From Flavobacterium sp. FEMGT703F (GTDB taxonomy: Bacteria; Bacteroidota; Bacteroidia; Flavobacteriales; Flavobacteriaceae): a stretch of DNA of 64,000 nucleotides. This document shows positions 1 through 9,009 of this stretch, one piece after another; position 1 is the stretch's first letter; each line of letters begins with the position of its first letter. Below the pieces are notes generated by a model. That model did no database searches and was not told the DNA's origin. It worked only from the letters and a program-made list of their open reading frames with translations. The stretch spans positions 372,001 to 436,000 of the forward strand of contig PGCN01000018.1 of assembly GCA_002786385.1 (NCBI GenBank), written 5' to 3'. Position numbers and translations under genes: made by a program.

Positions 1-2153
1 TTGGTTTCTCTATCATTAATCTTCAACTTGAAGAAATACGTGCCTTTAGAGAAAGCAGACAAATCGACTTCCGTAGTCAACTCGTTGCCTTTTTGTTGCC
101 ACAACAATTGTCCTTGAACATTGTATACCATAACTTCTTGAATAGCATCTTTCGATTTAATAGATACAATGCCATTGGTTGGATTCGGATAATAACTGTA
201 ATCTATAAAATCATTCCCTGCCACACCTAACGATTGGATACAGGAAATATTGGCTATCCAACCCGGAGCCGTTACGTATTGATCCGAATAGAATCGGAAA
301 GTTAAAGAACCATCCGCTGCGGTAGAAACTACAGTACCCGGTGAATTGGTTCCGGTATAACCTCCGGCTAAAAATTCAGGATAAGTAGTATCCGGTCCGT
401 CATAGATATACAAATAATCATAATCCAACTCCAATTCAAAACTGGTAAAGGTTGCCATCAACGCTTGGTTCGGTTGGTTAGGAATCATGGTTCTAACAAA
501 TGACTCCATGTTTGTATGTTGTCCTGATGCTCCGCCCGAATCCGTAAATACCATGCCACCGCAATAGTTGCCTTCGGTAGCAAATATTTTCTTCTCAAAG
601 GTTGGTGTGATACCGGTACAAATAGGTCTCAATCGCACTTCATAATAGCGGTTAGGCAATAGGTTAGTCACAGTATAGGAATTTCCGGTAACCGTTTGCC
701 AAGACGAAGCAGCTGTAATGGACGTTACTGAAATTTGCCAAGTTGTTCTTGTTGGATCCAAATCATTCCATGTGATAACTGCAGAGGTTTGGGTGATATT
801 GTTAATTTGAATTTCAGCAACGGTATTGATACACGTATTGATACAATCGGAACTCAAACAACTTTTGGCGTCTACTGTACTTGCTATTAATGCGGAAGGC
901 TGCGGCCCGAAGCCATTAGCCAAATTGATGCCGACACCCGAAATCAAATGGCAATAACTCATAATGGTTCCTTTAACAGTAGTAGACGGAATAGGTCCTT
1001 GAGCACAGTTACCTTCACTGTAACCGGCTTGTTGCCCGCAACCGTCAATGGCTGTATTGTTGCCGTTCCAAGCACAACCGTGCGTATGTGGCGAACCTAA
1101 AGAATGACCGAATTCGTGGGTAATAACTTGTACTGTCCAAGAATAAGTAGGGACTGCTGAATAATTAAAATTGACATCTGAATACGCGTAATTAGATTGT
1201 CCGCAGATAGAATTCAGATAGGCTACTCCGCCCAATCCACCCGGATCTATACCTACCAACATCCCAACATCGCCATTAAAAACCGGTCTGTTTTGCGCAA
1301 AAGTTCCCAAATAATCTCCGGAGGTTGAACCCGATGGCATACTCACATAAGGATCGGCAGTCGTCCATACAAAAACCGACTTCAAAGCTGTGGTAATACC
1401 GTCATTGGTAAACAGTGTTTGTACATTATTGTACACCGAAGTCATCCAATTGGTAGCCGTGGTCACATTACTGCCGTTTTGGGTATATAAATTAAAATCG
1501 ACTTCAAAATAAAAAGTGACACATTTAACTGTGTTAACTTCACGAGCGGTAGTAGTGTTGGTACTGATTTCGTAACCTTCTTCTTTGGTAAAACAATCCC
1601 AATCGTTGGCGACTTTCATTTTGGCATCGGAATACACTATATAATCGGTTTGATTGTTGAGTTGTTGTAATTTCCCCACTACCAAATTTCCCCACGATTC
1701 TCCGGAAACAATCCCGTTGAATTCGCCGTTAAAAAAGTTAAAAGAAGCCACCGAATACACATCGCCATTGACAATCCCACGGTAGTAAGCTCCTTTTTGG
1801 TAAGGCACATTTTTACTTTTATCGGTATCCAAACTAAAATCTTCTGTAAAAAGAGTCACTTTGTACAGCAAAACTTCGATGTTTTGTCCTTGGTAAGGAA
1901 TTTGAAGTTTTAGCGCTTCGTATTGGTTTTGGGCAATTTCATTTACTTTAGACAAATCAACCGTAGCTAAAGTAGCGTCGTTCACCACTTGGCTAACTTG
2001 GGCGTCTTGTTGGTTCGTTGTAGTTTGTAAAACTGTAAACGGTTTAAAGTTGGCGCCGCGTTTTTGCAACTCAGACACCTGTTGTGCGATTCTGTTTTGT
2101 GCCGGGAGCAAGACACAATTCAAGAATAAGATGAATAGTAGGATTCTTTTCAT
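1..2153 (-). CDS. Secreted reprolysin-like zinc metalloprotease with T9SS sorting domain (3' end outside window)
   Basis: About 717 residues are visible; the stop lies just beyond base 1. The ATG at 2153 opens a signal peptide (MKRILLFILFLNCVLLPAQ). The zinc site HEFGH-SLG-SPH (His346, His350, His356) fits the metzincin pattern HExxHxxGxxH, with a Met-turn (IMSYCH) downstream. A fibronectin-III-like stretch follows, then a CUB-like domain with several Cys. The end (YYPNPTNG, then GTYFFKLK) is a type A type IX secretion sorting domain. It is therefore probably an exported protease cleaved or anchored at the cell surface. The substrate is unknown. The family assignment is firm; the exact subfamily (gametolysin/reprolysin-like) is inference. 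Confidence 0.88.
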   Translation of the reverse strand, partial: MKRILLFILFLNCVLLPAQNRIAQQVSELQKRGANFKPFTVLQTTTNQQDAQVSQVVNDATLATVDLSKVNEIAQNQYEALKLQIPYQGQNIEVLLYKVTLFTEDFSLDTDKSKNVPYQKGAYYRGIVNGDVYSVASFNFFNGEFNGIVSGESWGNLVVGKLQQLNNQTDYIVYSDAKMKVANDWDCFTKEEGYEISTNTTTAREVNTVKCVTFYFEVDFNLYTQNGSNVTTATNWMTSVYNNVQTLFTNDGITTALKSVFVWTTADPYVSMPSGSTSGDYLGTFAQNRPVFNGDVGMLVGIDPGGLGGVAYLNSICGQSNYAYSDVNFNYSAVPTYSWTVQVITHEFGHSLGSPHTHGCAWNGNNTAIDGCGQQAGYSEGNCAQGPIPSTTVKGTIMSYCHLISGVGINLANGFGPQPSALIASTVDAKSCLSSDCINTCINTVAEIQINNITQTSAVITWNDLDPTRTTWQISVTSITAASSWQTVTGNSYTVTNLLPNRYYEVRLRPICTGITPTFEKKIFATEGNYCGGMVFTDSGGASGQHTNMESFVRTMIPNQPNQALMATFTSFELELDYDYLYIYDGPDTTYPEFLAGGYTGTNSPGTVVSTAADGSLTFRFYSDQYVTAPGWIANISCIQSLGVAGNDFIDYSYYPNPTNGIVSIKSKDAIQEVMVYNVQGQLLWQQKGNELTTEVDLSAFSKGTYFFKLKINDRET

Positions 2154-2230
2154 AGCAGTGATTTTTTGGAGTAAAGTTATTGAAATTCAGGATAAAATCA
2201 ATTTTTAACCCTTTTTTTCAGAAATTCTTA

Positions 2231-2590
2231 TCAAAAATGATAAAAAGCATCCGGAATATGGTCGATTTTATAATTATTTTCTTCCTTGCAGATGGCGATG
2301 ATATCAAAGCGAATGGCAACATCTAAATCGTTACTCGTTACGTATTCATTTACGGCTTTAACCAGTAGTTGGATTTTCTTAGGTTTCACAAAATCCTGCG
2401 GCAAACCAAATTCGATAGAGAAACGTGTCTTCACTTCTACAACCGCTAAAATATTGTCTATCTGCGCAATAATGTCTATTTCAGCTTTTTGAAAAGTCCA
2501 ATTGGTTTCTAAAATGGTATAGCCGTTTTGCTGCAGAAACTCCACAGCCAATTCTTCGCCTAACTTACCTAATTCGTTGTGTTCTGCCAT
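2231..2590 (-). CDS. YraN family (UPF0102) putative nuclease-fold protein
   Basis: 119 residues. The N-terminus GKLGEELAVEFLQQNGY and the central EIDIIAQ...LAVVEVKTR match the YraN/UPF0102 family. Its conserved Glu-Asp...Glu-Val-Lys pattern resembles the restriction-endonuclease-like (Holliday junction resolvase) fold. The biological role of the family is not settled. Length is typical. The ATG at 2590 sits 39 bases from the upstream LD-carboxypeptidase gene on the same strand, so the two may be co-transcribed. Confidence 0.9.
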   Translation of the reverse strand: MAEHNELGKLGEELAVEFLQQNGYTILETNWTFQKAEIDIIAQIDNILAVVEVKTRFSIEFGLPQDFVKPKKIQLLVKAVNEYVTSNDLDVAIRFDIIAICKEENNYKIDHIPDAFYHF

Positions 2591-2629
2591 TTTTTTACTT
2601 TTTTGTCATTCCGAGGGACGAGCTTGAGG

Positions 2630-3586
2630 TTATTCAAATACCACTTTACTCGTTTCAGGGGTAACTTCCATTGTAATTTGTCGCCCGAAAATCAAAGCGC
2701 GATTGTCTCGGATATGACCGGCCGGAAAATTGTAAATGATGGGAATATTCAAACCCTTCACAGTATCTTCTATAATCTCCAAAGCATTTCTGCCCCAGGG
2801 TATTTCGTTGTCTTTCATTTCGGTCATACCGCCCACAATAATGCCTTTCAAACTGCTCAAACAACCGTTGCGCTTAAGGTTCATCATCATGCGGTCGACG
2901 TGGTATAAATATTCGTCTAAATCTTCTATAAATAAAATTTTATCATGGCAATCAATGGCCGATGGCGAGCCCAACAAGCTATACAAAATCGACAAATTCC
3001 CACCTACCAATTCGCCCTTAGCTTTTCCGGTATGATTGAGCGCATCGCAGTCTAAAGTGTATTGCAATTTCTCGCCAAAAAGTGCGGTACAAAGTGAGTT
3101 CTTAGCCTCATCGGTAGCTCGAGCCACACTTACCGGCATAATAGCGTGTAAAGATTCGATGCCCATACGGTTCAAATGACTATGTAAAACTGTTACATCG
3201 CTAAAACCGATAATCCATTTCGGGTTTTGTTTGAATTTGGTAAAATCCAATTTATCGATGATTTTCACTGTGCCGTAACCACCGCGAACGCACCAAATGG
3301 CTTTGATATTCGGATTGTCCATTTGCTCCTGAAAATCGGCTGCGCGTTGATCGTCTGTCCCGGCCAATTGGAAATAATCCAACCCGATAGTATTGCCTAT
3401 TTTAACCTTCAAACCCCAACCTTCCAGCATGTCGATAGTAGGTTTTAAGTTGTCGTCGATATTTTTTCGCGCGGTAGAAACGATCGCAATAGTGTCGCCT
3501 TTTTGGAGATATGGTGGTGTAATCATCTTGCTTTGGGAATAAGAAGAAAAAATAATTAGTGAAACAAAAATTAAAAGGATTCGCAT
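2630..3586 (-). CDS. LD-carboxypeptidase (S66 family, LdcA/MccF-like)
   Basis: 318 residues. S66 enzymes trim the terminal D-Ala from the L,D bond of murein tetrapeptides or cleave related amides. The family landmarks are present: WCVRGGYGT, the nucleophile-containing GFSDVT, LFIEDLDEYLYHVDR for the catalytic Glu region, and FPAGHIRDN for the His. The first 18 or so residues are hydrophobic (LLIFVSLIIFSSYSQ), so the protein may be exported to the periplasm, unlike cytoplasmic E. coli LdcA. The start at 3586 is kept because the signal-like stretch precedes the usual catalytic-domain start (MITPPYLQKGD). Confidence 0.88.
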   Translation of the reverse strand: MRILLIFVSLIIFSSYSQSKMITPPYLQKGDTIAIVSTARKNIDDNLKPTIDMLEGWGLKVKIGNTIGLDYFQLAGTDDQRAADFQEQMDNPNIKAIWCVRGGYGTVKIIDKLDFTKFKQNPKWIIGFSDVTVLHSHLNRMGIESLHAIMPVSVARATDEAKNSLCTALFGEKLQYTLDCDALNHTGKAKGELVGGNLSILYSLLGSPSAIDCHDKILFIEDLDEYLYHVDRMMMNLKRNGCLSSLKGIIVGGMTEMKDNEIPWGRNALEIIEDTVKGLNIPIIYNFPAGHIRDNRALIFGRQITMEVTPETSKVVFE

Positions 3587-3666
3587 GAATCGAAAAGGAT
3601 TGTAAATTGGCTATCCCAAAAGTAAACAAATCCCAAAATTAATTCGGGATTTCGTGGCTAAAAAGT

Positions 3667-3674
3667 TATTTTTG
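3667..3674 (+). promoter_or_regulatory. Bacteroidota -7 box (TATTTTTG) for metG
   Basis: Exact match to TAnnTTTG, 18 bases before the ATG at 3693. It lies downstream of the alternative GTG at 3654, so a transcript from here could not use that GTG. This decides the metG start. Confidence 0.55.
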
Positions 3675-3692
3675 CAGTCTATTTATCTGAAT

Positions 3693-5750
3693 ATGTTAGA
3701 AAATCCAAGAAGATATACTATTACGGCGGCATTGCCGTATACCAATGGCCCGATTCACATCGGACATTTGGCAGGTGTTTACGTTCCGTCTGATATTTAT
3801 GCGCGTTATTTGCGATTGCAAGGGAAAGATGTCGCCTTTATTTGCGGTAGCGATGAACACGGTGTGGCAATTTCCATGAAAGCCAAAAAAGAAGGCATTA
3901 CACCGCAAGAAGTCATCGATAAATACAACGGTATTATCAAAAAATCGTTCGAAGATTTTGGCATTTCTTTCGACAACTATTCCAGAACTTCCGCTACAAT
4001 TCACCACGAAACGGCTTCTGCCTTTTTTAAAAAATTATACGACAACGGCGACTTCATCGAAGAAGTGACCGAGCAATTATACGATGCCAAAGCCGAGCAA
4101 TTCTTGGCTGATCGTTTCGTAACCGGAACTTGTCCGAAATGCGAAAATCCGGAAGCCTATGGCGATCAATGCGAACGTTGCGGTTCTACATTAAACGCTA
4201 CGGATTTGATTAATCCGAAATCTACTATTACGGGAGAAACGCCGATTATCAAGGAAACCAAACACTGGTTTTTACCCTTAGACCGCTACCAAGACTTTTT
4301 GCAAAAATGGATCTTAGAAGACCATGCAAAAGATTGGAAAACCAATGTGTTGGGACAAGTAAAATCGTGGTTGGACGATGGCTTAAAACCTCGTGCCGTT
4401 ACCCGCGATTTAGATTGGGGCATCGACGTACCGGTTGAAGGAGCTGAAGGAAAAAAATTGTATGTGTGGTTTGATGCGCCCATCGGCTACATTTCAGCTA
4501 CTAAAGAATGGGCTGCCCGCGAAGGTAAAAATTGGGAAGATTATTGGAAAAAAGAAGATACCAAATTGGTGCACTTCATCGGGAAAGACAATATCGTATT
4601 CCACTGCATCATTTTCCCGGCCATGTTGAAAGCCGAAGGCAGTTTTATTTTACCCGATAATGTGCCGGCCAACGAATTCCTGAATTTAGAAGGCAACAAA
4701 CTGTCGACTTCCAAAAACTGGGCGGTTTGGTTGCACGAATATTTAATCGATTTTCCGGAAAAGCAAGACGTATTGCGTTATGCTTTAACAGCCAATGCAC
4801 CGGAAACTAAGGACAACGACTTTACGTGGAAAGATTTCCAAGCCAGAAACAACAACGAATTGGCAGCTGTTTTCGGAAACTTTATCAACCGTGTAGTGGT
4901 GTTGACCAACAAATATTACAATGGCATAGTGCCGGCTCCGAATGAACTAACGGAAGTTGATGAACAAACTTTAGCCGAACTCAAAGCATATCCGGCAGTG
5001 ATTGCCAGTTCTTTAGAGCGTTACCGATTCCGTGAAGCGCAAGTCGAATTGATGAATGTAGCCCGTTTAGGCAACAAATACTTGGCCGACGAAGAACCTT
5101 GGAAGATGGTAAAAACCGATCCTGAACGTGTGCAAACCCAAATGTATGTGGCCTTGCAAATCGCTTCAGCTTTAGCCATTTTATCCGAACCGTTTTTGCC
5201 GTTTACATCTAAAAAATTGTGCAAAATGCTGAACATCCAATTGAACCATTGGAATTTGGCATTCGATCAATGGAACTTAACCAAAGCTGGTCACCAAATT
5301 GGTCAAGCCGAAATTTTATTTGCCCAAATTGAAGACGCGGAAATTCAGAAACAAATAGACAAACTCGAAGCTACTAAAAAAGCCAATATCATGGAGAACC
5401 AAGTGGTAGAACCTCAAAAACCTACTTCAACTTTTGAAGATTTTTCAAAATTAGACTTGCGTGTCGGTACCATTTTGGAAGCCGAAAAAATGCCAAAAGC
5501 CAATAAATTATTGGTTTTAAAAGTGGATACCGGTATTGACGTTCGCACTATCGTTTCGGGTATAGCCGAACATTTTTCTCCAGAAGAAGTGATTGGAAAA
5601 CGCGTAACGGTATTAGTGAATTTAGCACCAAGAGCCCTACGTGGCGTGGAAAGCCAAGGAATGATTTTGATGACCAACAACAAAGAAGGTCAATTGGTTT
5701 TTGTGAATCCTGATGCGGATGGTGTTGGGAACGGCGCTTTGATTAGTTAG
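3693..5750 (+). CDS. metG: Methionine--tRNA ligase with C-terminal tRNA-binding domain
   Basis: 685 residues. It charges tRNA-Met in the cytoplasm. The class I signature is HIGH at 22-25, and the KMSKS equivalent is KLSTS at 336-340. A zinc knuckle is formed by C147-x2-C150 and C160-x2-C163. From about residue 581 ([14 protein letters not shown]) an EMAP/Trbp111-type tRNA-binding domain is appended, as in dimeric MetRS. A longer reading frame begins at a GTG at 3654, but a -7 promoter box sits inside that extension and the extension has no family counterpart, so the ATG at 3693 is chosen. The HAD gene follows 14 bases later. Confidence 0.97.
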   Translation: MLENPRRYTITAALPYTNGPIHIGHLAGVYVPSDIYARYLRLQGKDVAFICGSDEHGVAISMKAKKEGITPQEVIDKYNGIIKKSFEDFGISFDNYSRTSATIHHETASAFFKKLYDNGDFIEEVTEQLYDAKAEQFLADRFVTGTCPKCENPEAYGDQCERCGSTLNATDLINPKSTITGETPIIKETKHWFLPLDRYQDFLQKWILEDHAKDWKTNVLGQVKSWLDDGLKPRAVTRDLDWGIDVPVEGAEGKKLYVWFDAPIGYISATKEWAAREGKNWEDYWKKEDTKLVHFIGKDNIVFHCIIFPAMLKAEGSFILPDNVPANEFLNLEGNKLSTSKNWAVWLHEYLIDFPEKQDVLRYALTANAPETKDNDFTWKDFQARNNNELAAVFGNFINRVVVLTNKYYNGIVPAPNELTEVDEQTLAELKAYPAVIASSLERYRFREAQVELMNVARLGNKYLADEEPWKMVKTDPERVQTQMYVALQIASALAILSEPFLPFTSKKLCKMLNIQLNHWNLAFDQWNLTKAGHQIGQAEILFAQIEDAEIQKQIDKLEATKKANIMENQVVEPQKPTSTFEDFSKLDLRVGTILEAEKMPKANKLLVLKVDTGIDVRTIVSGIAEHFSPEEVIGKRVTVLVNLAPRALRGVESQGMILMTNNKEGQLVFVNPDADGVGNGALIS

Positions 5751-5764
5751 AAAAATAAACGGAT

Positions 5765-6454
5765 ATGAATTTTAAAGTAATCGCTTTTGATGCTGACGAC
5801 ACTTTGTTTGTCAACGAACCTTATTTTCAGGAAACCGAAGAAAAGTTTTGTGCTTTGATGAGCGATTATTTATCGCATCAAGGTTTGTCGCAGGAGTTGT
5901 TTAAAACCGAAATTGCTAATCTAGAATTGTACGGTTACGGTATCAAAGGCTATATCTTATCGATGATAGAGGCGGCGATGCGTATTTCCAATAAAACCAT
6001 ATCGATAGAAGTGGTGGAAAAGATCACCGAATACGGTAAAGAATTGCTTCAAAAGCCTATCGAATTGCTTGACGGCGTGGAAGAAACCTTGCAAGCTTTA
6101 AGTGGGAAATACAAATTGGTAGTCGCCACCAAAGGTGATTTGTTAGACCAAAGAAGAAAATTACACAATTCCGGTTTGGGCCATTATTTTCACCATATCG
6201 AAGTGATGTCGGACAAAAAAGAGAAAGATTATGAAGACTTATTGAAGCGTTTGGAAATCAAAGCTGAGGAGTTTTTTATGATTGGCAACTCCTTAAAATC
6301 CGATGTGTTACCGGTGTTGAATATAGGCGGACATGCCGTTCACATTCCATTTCACACCACTTGGGAACACGAAAAAATCAACCACAAAGTAGAACATCCA
6401 AACTTTAGAGCTTTGGAAAAAATCACCGAAGTTTTACCTCTTTTATTATCCTAA
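5765..6454 (+). CDS. HAD-superfamily hydrolase
   Basis: 229 residues. Motif I is FDADDTLF near the N-terminus, motif II is VVATKGD, a Lys lies in the KKEKDYEDLL stretch, and motif III is MIGNSLKSD. A helical cap is inserted after motif I. This is a soluble phosphatase of the haloacid dehalogenase superfamily; the substrate cannot be read from the sequence. It follows metG by 14 bases and is followed by the acyltransferase gene with a one-base gap, suggesting a short operon. Confidence 0.85.
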   Translation: MNFKVIAFDADDTLFVNEPYFQETEEKFCALMSDYLSHQGLSQELFKTEIANLELYGYGIKGYILSMIEAAMRISNKTISIEVVEKITEYGKELLQKPIELLDGVEETLQALSGKYKLVVATKGDLLDQRRKLHNSGLGHYFHHIEVMSDKKEKDYEDLLKRLEIKAEEFFMIGNSLKSDVLPVLNIGGHAVHIPFHTTWEHEKINHKVEHPNFRALEKITEVLPLLLS

Positions 6455-6455
6455 A

Positions 6456-7079
6456 GTGAAACATAAATTAGACTTGAACGCTTGGAATCGCAAAGAACAC
6501 TTTGCCTTTTTCAAGCAAATGGAAGAACCTTTTTTTGGTGTTACAGCGCGTATAGATTGTACTAAAGCTTATGCAAAGGCAAAAGAATTAGGCGTATCTT
6601 TTTTTACTTATTATTTGCATAAAACCTTGTTAGCGGTCAATGCCGTTGAAAATTTCCGGTATCGCATAATTGATGATGAAGTCTTTGTTTTTGACCGAAT
6701 CGATGCCTCGGCAACCATATTACGAGACGACAAAACTTTTGGGTTTTCATTGGTAGAATTTGATGAAAGTTTGGCGACTTTTGCCGAAATTACCAAAAAA
6801 GAGATTGCACGAATTCAAGTCACTCCCGGATTAATCACCCGCGATTTCGAAATTAATTTGATTCACTTTTCGGCCGTGCCTTGGATAGATTTTACTTCTT
6901 ATTCACACGCCCGAAGTTTTACTTGGCCCGACAGTTGTCCGAAAATATCCTACGGAAAAATGACCGACGAAAACGGCAAAAAAACAATGGCGATTGCTGT
7001 ACATGTTCATCACGGATTGGCAGATGGCTATCATGTTGGGCAATTTTTAACGTTACTACAAGAATTGATGAACGAATAA
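6456..7079 (+). CDS. CatA-like acetyltransferase (chloramphenicol acetyltransferase fold)
   Basis: 207 residues, GTG start one base after the HAD stop. The catalytic signature HHGLADGYH near the C-terminus matches HHxxxDG of the trimeric CAT family. The central VPWIDFTSYSHA matches the conserved region preceding it, and the N-terminal FFGVTARIDC matches its beta strand. Length is close to classical CAT (about 215). Resistance activity cannot be inferred: chromosomal homologues in Bacteroidota are common and the context is housekeeping. It probably acetylates an unknown small molecule. Confidence 0.82.
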   Translation: MKHKLDLNAWNRKEHFAFFKQMEEPFFGVTARIDCTKAYAKAKELGVSFFTYYLHKTLLAVNAVENFRYRIIDDEVFVFDRIDASATILRDDKTFGFSLVEFDESLATFAEITKKEIARIQVTPGLITRDFEINLIHFSAVPWIDFTSYSHARSFTWPDSCPKISYGKMTDENGKKTMAIAVHVHHGLADGYHVGQFLTLLQELMNE

Positions 7080-7110
7080 TTTTTCTAAATTTACCAAAAA
7101 GAAAAAGATT

Positions 7111-7632
7111 ATGCTAAAAACTAACATCGAAACAGCATTAAACAATCAAATTCGCATAGAAGCGGAATCATCACAAATTTACCTTTCCATGGCTTGCTGG
7201 GCTGAGGCTCAAGGTTTGGAAGGTGTTGCGCAGTTCATGTTCAATCAGTCTGATGAAGAGCGTCAACACATGTTAAAATTGGTAAAGTATGTGAACGAAA
7301 GAGGTTCACATGCCAAAATCACCGAATTGAAAGCGCCTAAAACCGAATTCGGAACGTTCAAAGAAATGTTTGAAGAATTGTACCAACATGAATTGTTTGT
7401 ATCTAACTCTATCAATGAATTGGTTCATATTACTTTAGGCGAAAAAGATTATGCTACACACAACTTTTTACAATGGTACGTGGCAGAACAAATTGAAGAA
7501 GAAGCACAAGCCAAAACCATTTTAGATAAAATCAATTTGATTGGGGAAGACCGTGGCGGATTGTATTTGTTTGACCGCGACATTCAACAATTGGCGGTAA
7601 CCAGCTCTGTTGCTCTGGATGCCAAACCCTGA
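7111..7632 (+). CDS. ftnA: Bacterial non-haem ferritin
   Basis: 173 residues forming a four-helix iron-storage subunit. The ferroxidase ligands are visible at the expected positions: Glu17, Glu50 and His53 (DEERQHM). Further Glu residues lie in EQIEEEAQA on the fourth helix. The C-terminal extension is similar to other Bacteroidota ferritins. The protein would store Fe(III) in the cytoplasm. A near-consensus -7 box (TAAATTTA, 7086-7093) precedes the ATG. A small Lys/Cys-rich gene begins three bases after the stop, so the two are probably co-transcribed. Confidence 0.94.
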   Translation: MLKTNIETALNNQIRIEAESSQIYLSMACWAEAQGLEGVAQFMFNQSDEERQHMLKLVKYVNERGSHAKITELKAPKTEFGTFKEMFEELYQHELFVSNSINELVHITLGEKDYATHNFLQWYVAEQIEEEAQAKTILDKINLIGEDRGGLYLFDRDIQQLAVTSSVALDAKP

Positions 7633-7634
7633 AA

Positions 7635-7847
7635 TTGATTAAATCGGAAAAAGTGAGTAAAAAAGAAAAAAATAAAGACAAGGACAAAAAGCAAAAAAAG
7701 CTACTGCTAAAATCGCTCTTGGTTTCAGACGATTGTAAGTCGGAGTGCTGCGAGAAATACAAAAAGTCAGAAGACAAACGCTGCAAAAAATGTCCGATGT
7801 TTGATATTTTTAAAAAGCTCAATAAAATAGAAAGCCTTCAATATTAG
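7635..7847 (+). CDS. Small Lys- and Cys-rich protein of unknown function, coupled to ferritin
   Basis: 70 residues, TTG start two bases after the ferritin stop. The N-terminal half is a basic run dominated by Lys (KKEKNKDKDKKQKK). The C-terminal half holds a Cys cluster CKSECCEKYKK...RCKKCPMFD (six Cys) that could bind a metal or Fe-S cluster. I do not recognise a named family. The stop codon lies in the loop of the downstream intrinsic terminator, tying gene end and transcript end together. Position behind ferritin suggests an iron-related role, which is inference. Confidence 0.6.
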   Translation: MIKSEKVSKKEKNKDKDKKQKKLLLKSLLVSDDCKSECCEKYKKSEDKRCKKCPMFDIFKKLNKIESLQY

Positions 7848-7858
7848 AAGGCTTTTTT
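7831..7858 (+). terminator. Intrinsic terminator of the ferritin unit
   Basis: AAAGCCTTC and GAAGGCTTT form a stem around a seven-base loop and run into a T-tract. The loop contains the stop codon of the small Lys/Cys-rich gene. Confidence 0.85.
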
Positions 7859-7977
7859 TATTCAAACCCATTCTTTAGTCACCAACTCTTTGACATAACG
7901 TTGCGCCAATAATCATGGGAGTCGAATCCTTTCTTAGGGAATCAAAACGGGTAAACTCTAAAAACAAATCTTTTGAG

Positions 7978-8007
7978 CTTCCTCATTTCCGAGATGAAAT
8001 GAGGAAG
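7978..8007 (-). terminator. Hairpin terminator downstream of ssb
   Basis: A perfect 12-bp stem (CTTCCTCATTTC with GAAATGAGGAAG) and six-base loop, 16 bases after the ssb stop on the minus strand. It is followed by an AAAAGATTTGTTTTT stretch, a weak T-tract. The sequence between 7861 and 7977 shows no gene. Confidence 0.65.
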
Positions 8008-8022
8008 TCAAAAGAAGACACT

Positions 8023-8355
8023 TTATTTACCTAACAACAAAATGTCATTCGCAACTACTTCGGTCACATAACGCTTTGTCCCGTCTTTGTCTTCGTAGCT
8101 TCTGTGGGTTAGTTTTCCTTCCACGACAATCTCCTTGCCTTTGACCACATACTTTTCAATGATTTCGGCAATCTTCCCCCAAGCAGCCACTTTGTGCCAT
8201 TCGGTATTTTCAACTTTTTCACCCTTGTCATTGATGTAGTAATCATTGGTAGCTAAGGTAAGATTAGCTACTTTTTTTCCTCCTTCAAGGTCTTTGACTT
8301 CCGGATCTTGTCCTACATGACCAATTAATTGTACTTTGTTTTTCATGGCATTCAT
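8023..8355 (-). CDS. ssb: Single-stranded DNA-binding protein, short form
   Basis: 110 residues with a complete OB-fold: MKNKVQLIGHVGQDPEVK at the start, a TEWHKVAAWGK strand, and a GKEIVVEGKLTHRSYEDKDG...YVTEVVAND end. The protein stops directly after the OB-fold (ILLLGK). It therefore lacks the flexible linker and acidic C-terminal tip by which replicative SSB recruits partner proteins. A second in-frame ATG at 8346 (MKNKV) may be the true start. This is probably an accessory SSB, with the main ssb elsewhere. A 7-of-8 -7 box (CAACTTTG) lies at 8430-8437, and three TTATTG units occupy the leader. Confidence 0.9.
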   Translation of the reverse strand: MNAMKNKVQLIGHVGQDPEVKDLEGGKKVANLTLATNDYYINDKGEKVENTEWHKVAAWGKIAEIIEKYVVKGKEIVVEGKLTHRSYEDKDGTKRYVTEVVANDILLLGK

Positions 8356-8582
8356 GGCTTTTAAAATTTAATGTTATTGTTATTGTTATTAGATGATTTT
8401 GAATTGTCCGGTTTTAAATTCCGACAGTGCAAAGTTGTGACAGCAAGGAAAAAATAATCGGTTTCTTACCATTTACTTTCGACTATAAATAATTGTAATC
8501 ATTTGCAAATAGAAATATTTTTCGTACATTCGTTTTAATCTTATAAGATTTTATCTACTTTTTATAATTAAAAGGAAAGGAT

Positions 8583-8933
8583 ATGGAGAAAAATTGTTTA
8601 GAATGCGGCGAGAGAATTATAGGCCGAGAAGATAAAAAATTTTGCGGTGACGGTTGTCGGAATGCCTTCAATAACAAAATGAACAAAGACAGCAACAATT
8701 ACATGCGCAATACCAACAACAAACTTCGGAGGAATTACCGAATATTGGCGGAACTTAACGCCGAGGGCAAATCAAAAACAACCCGATTGAAACTGCTTAA
8801 CAAGGGTTTCGACTTCGATTATTTAACGACTATTCGTTCCACTAAAAACGGAAATACCTACTATTTTATTTATGATCAAGGCTATATGGCCATCGAGAAT
8901 GATTTTTATGTGTTGGTCAAAAAAGATATTTAG
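8583..8933 (+). CDS. Small zinc-ribbon protein of unknown function
   Basis: 116 residues. The N-terminus carries C-x2-C and C-x3-C (CLECGERI, then FCGDGCRNAF), the treble-clef/zinc-ribbon pattern of DUF2116-like proteins. An Asn-rich basic linker follows, then a C-terminal segment (KGFDFDYLTTIRSTKNGNTY) of unknown fold. The gene is monocistronic and divergent from ssb, with an AT-rich leader between them. Nucleic-acid binding is plausible but not shown. Confidence 0.65.
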   Translation: MEKNCLECGERIIGREDKKFCGDGCRNAFNNKMNKDSNNYMRNTNNKLRRNYRILAELNAEGKSKTTRLKLLNKGFDFDYLTTIRSTKNGNTYYFIYDQGYMAIENDFYVLVKKDI

Positions 8934-9009
8934 TACATTTACCTTGTATTTTACTTCTTGTGCCGTGTAAGAATGGCTTAATAGAAAAAAAGCAAACCAC
9001 TAACCAGCA

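Noticed and set aside
6456..7079. Chloramphenicol resistance gene
   Set aside because: The fold matches, but there is no mobile or resistance context and no evidence of substrate, so only the family is claimed.
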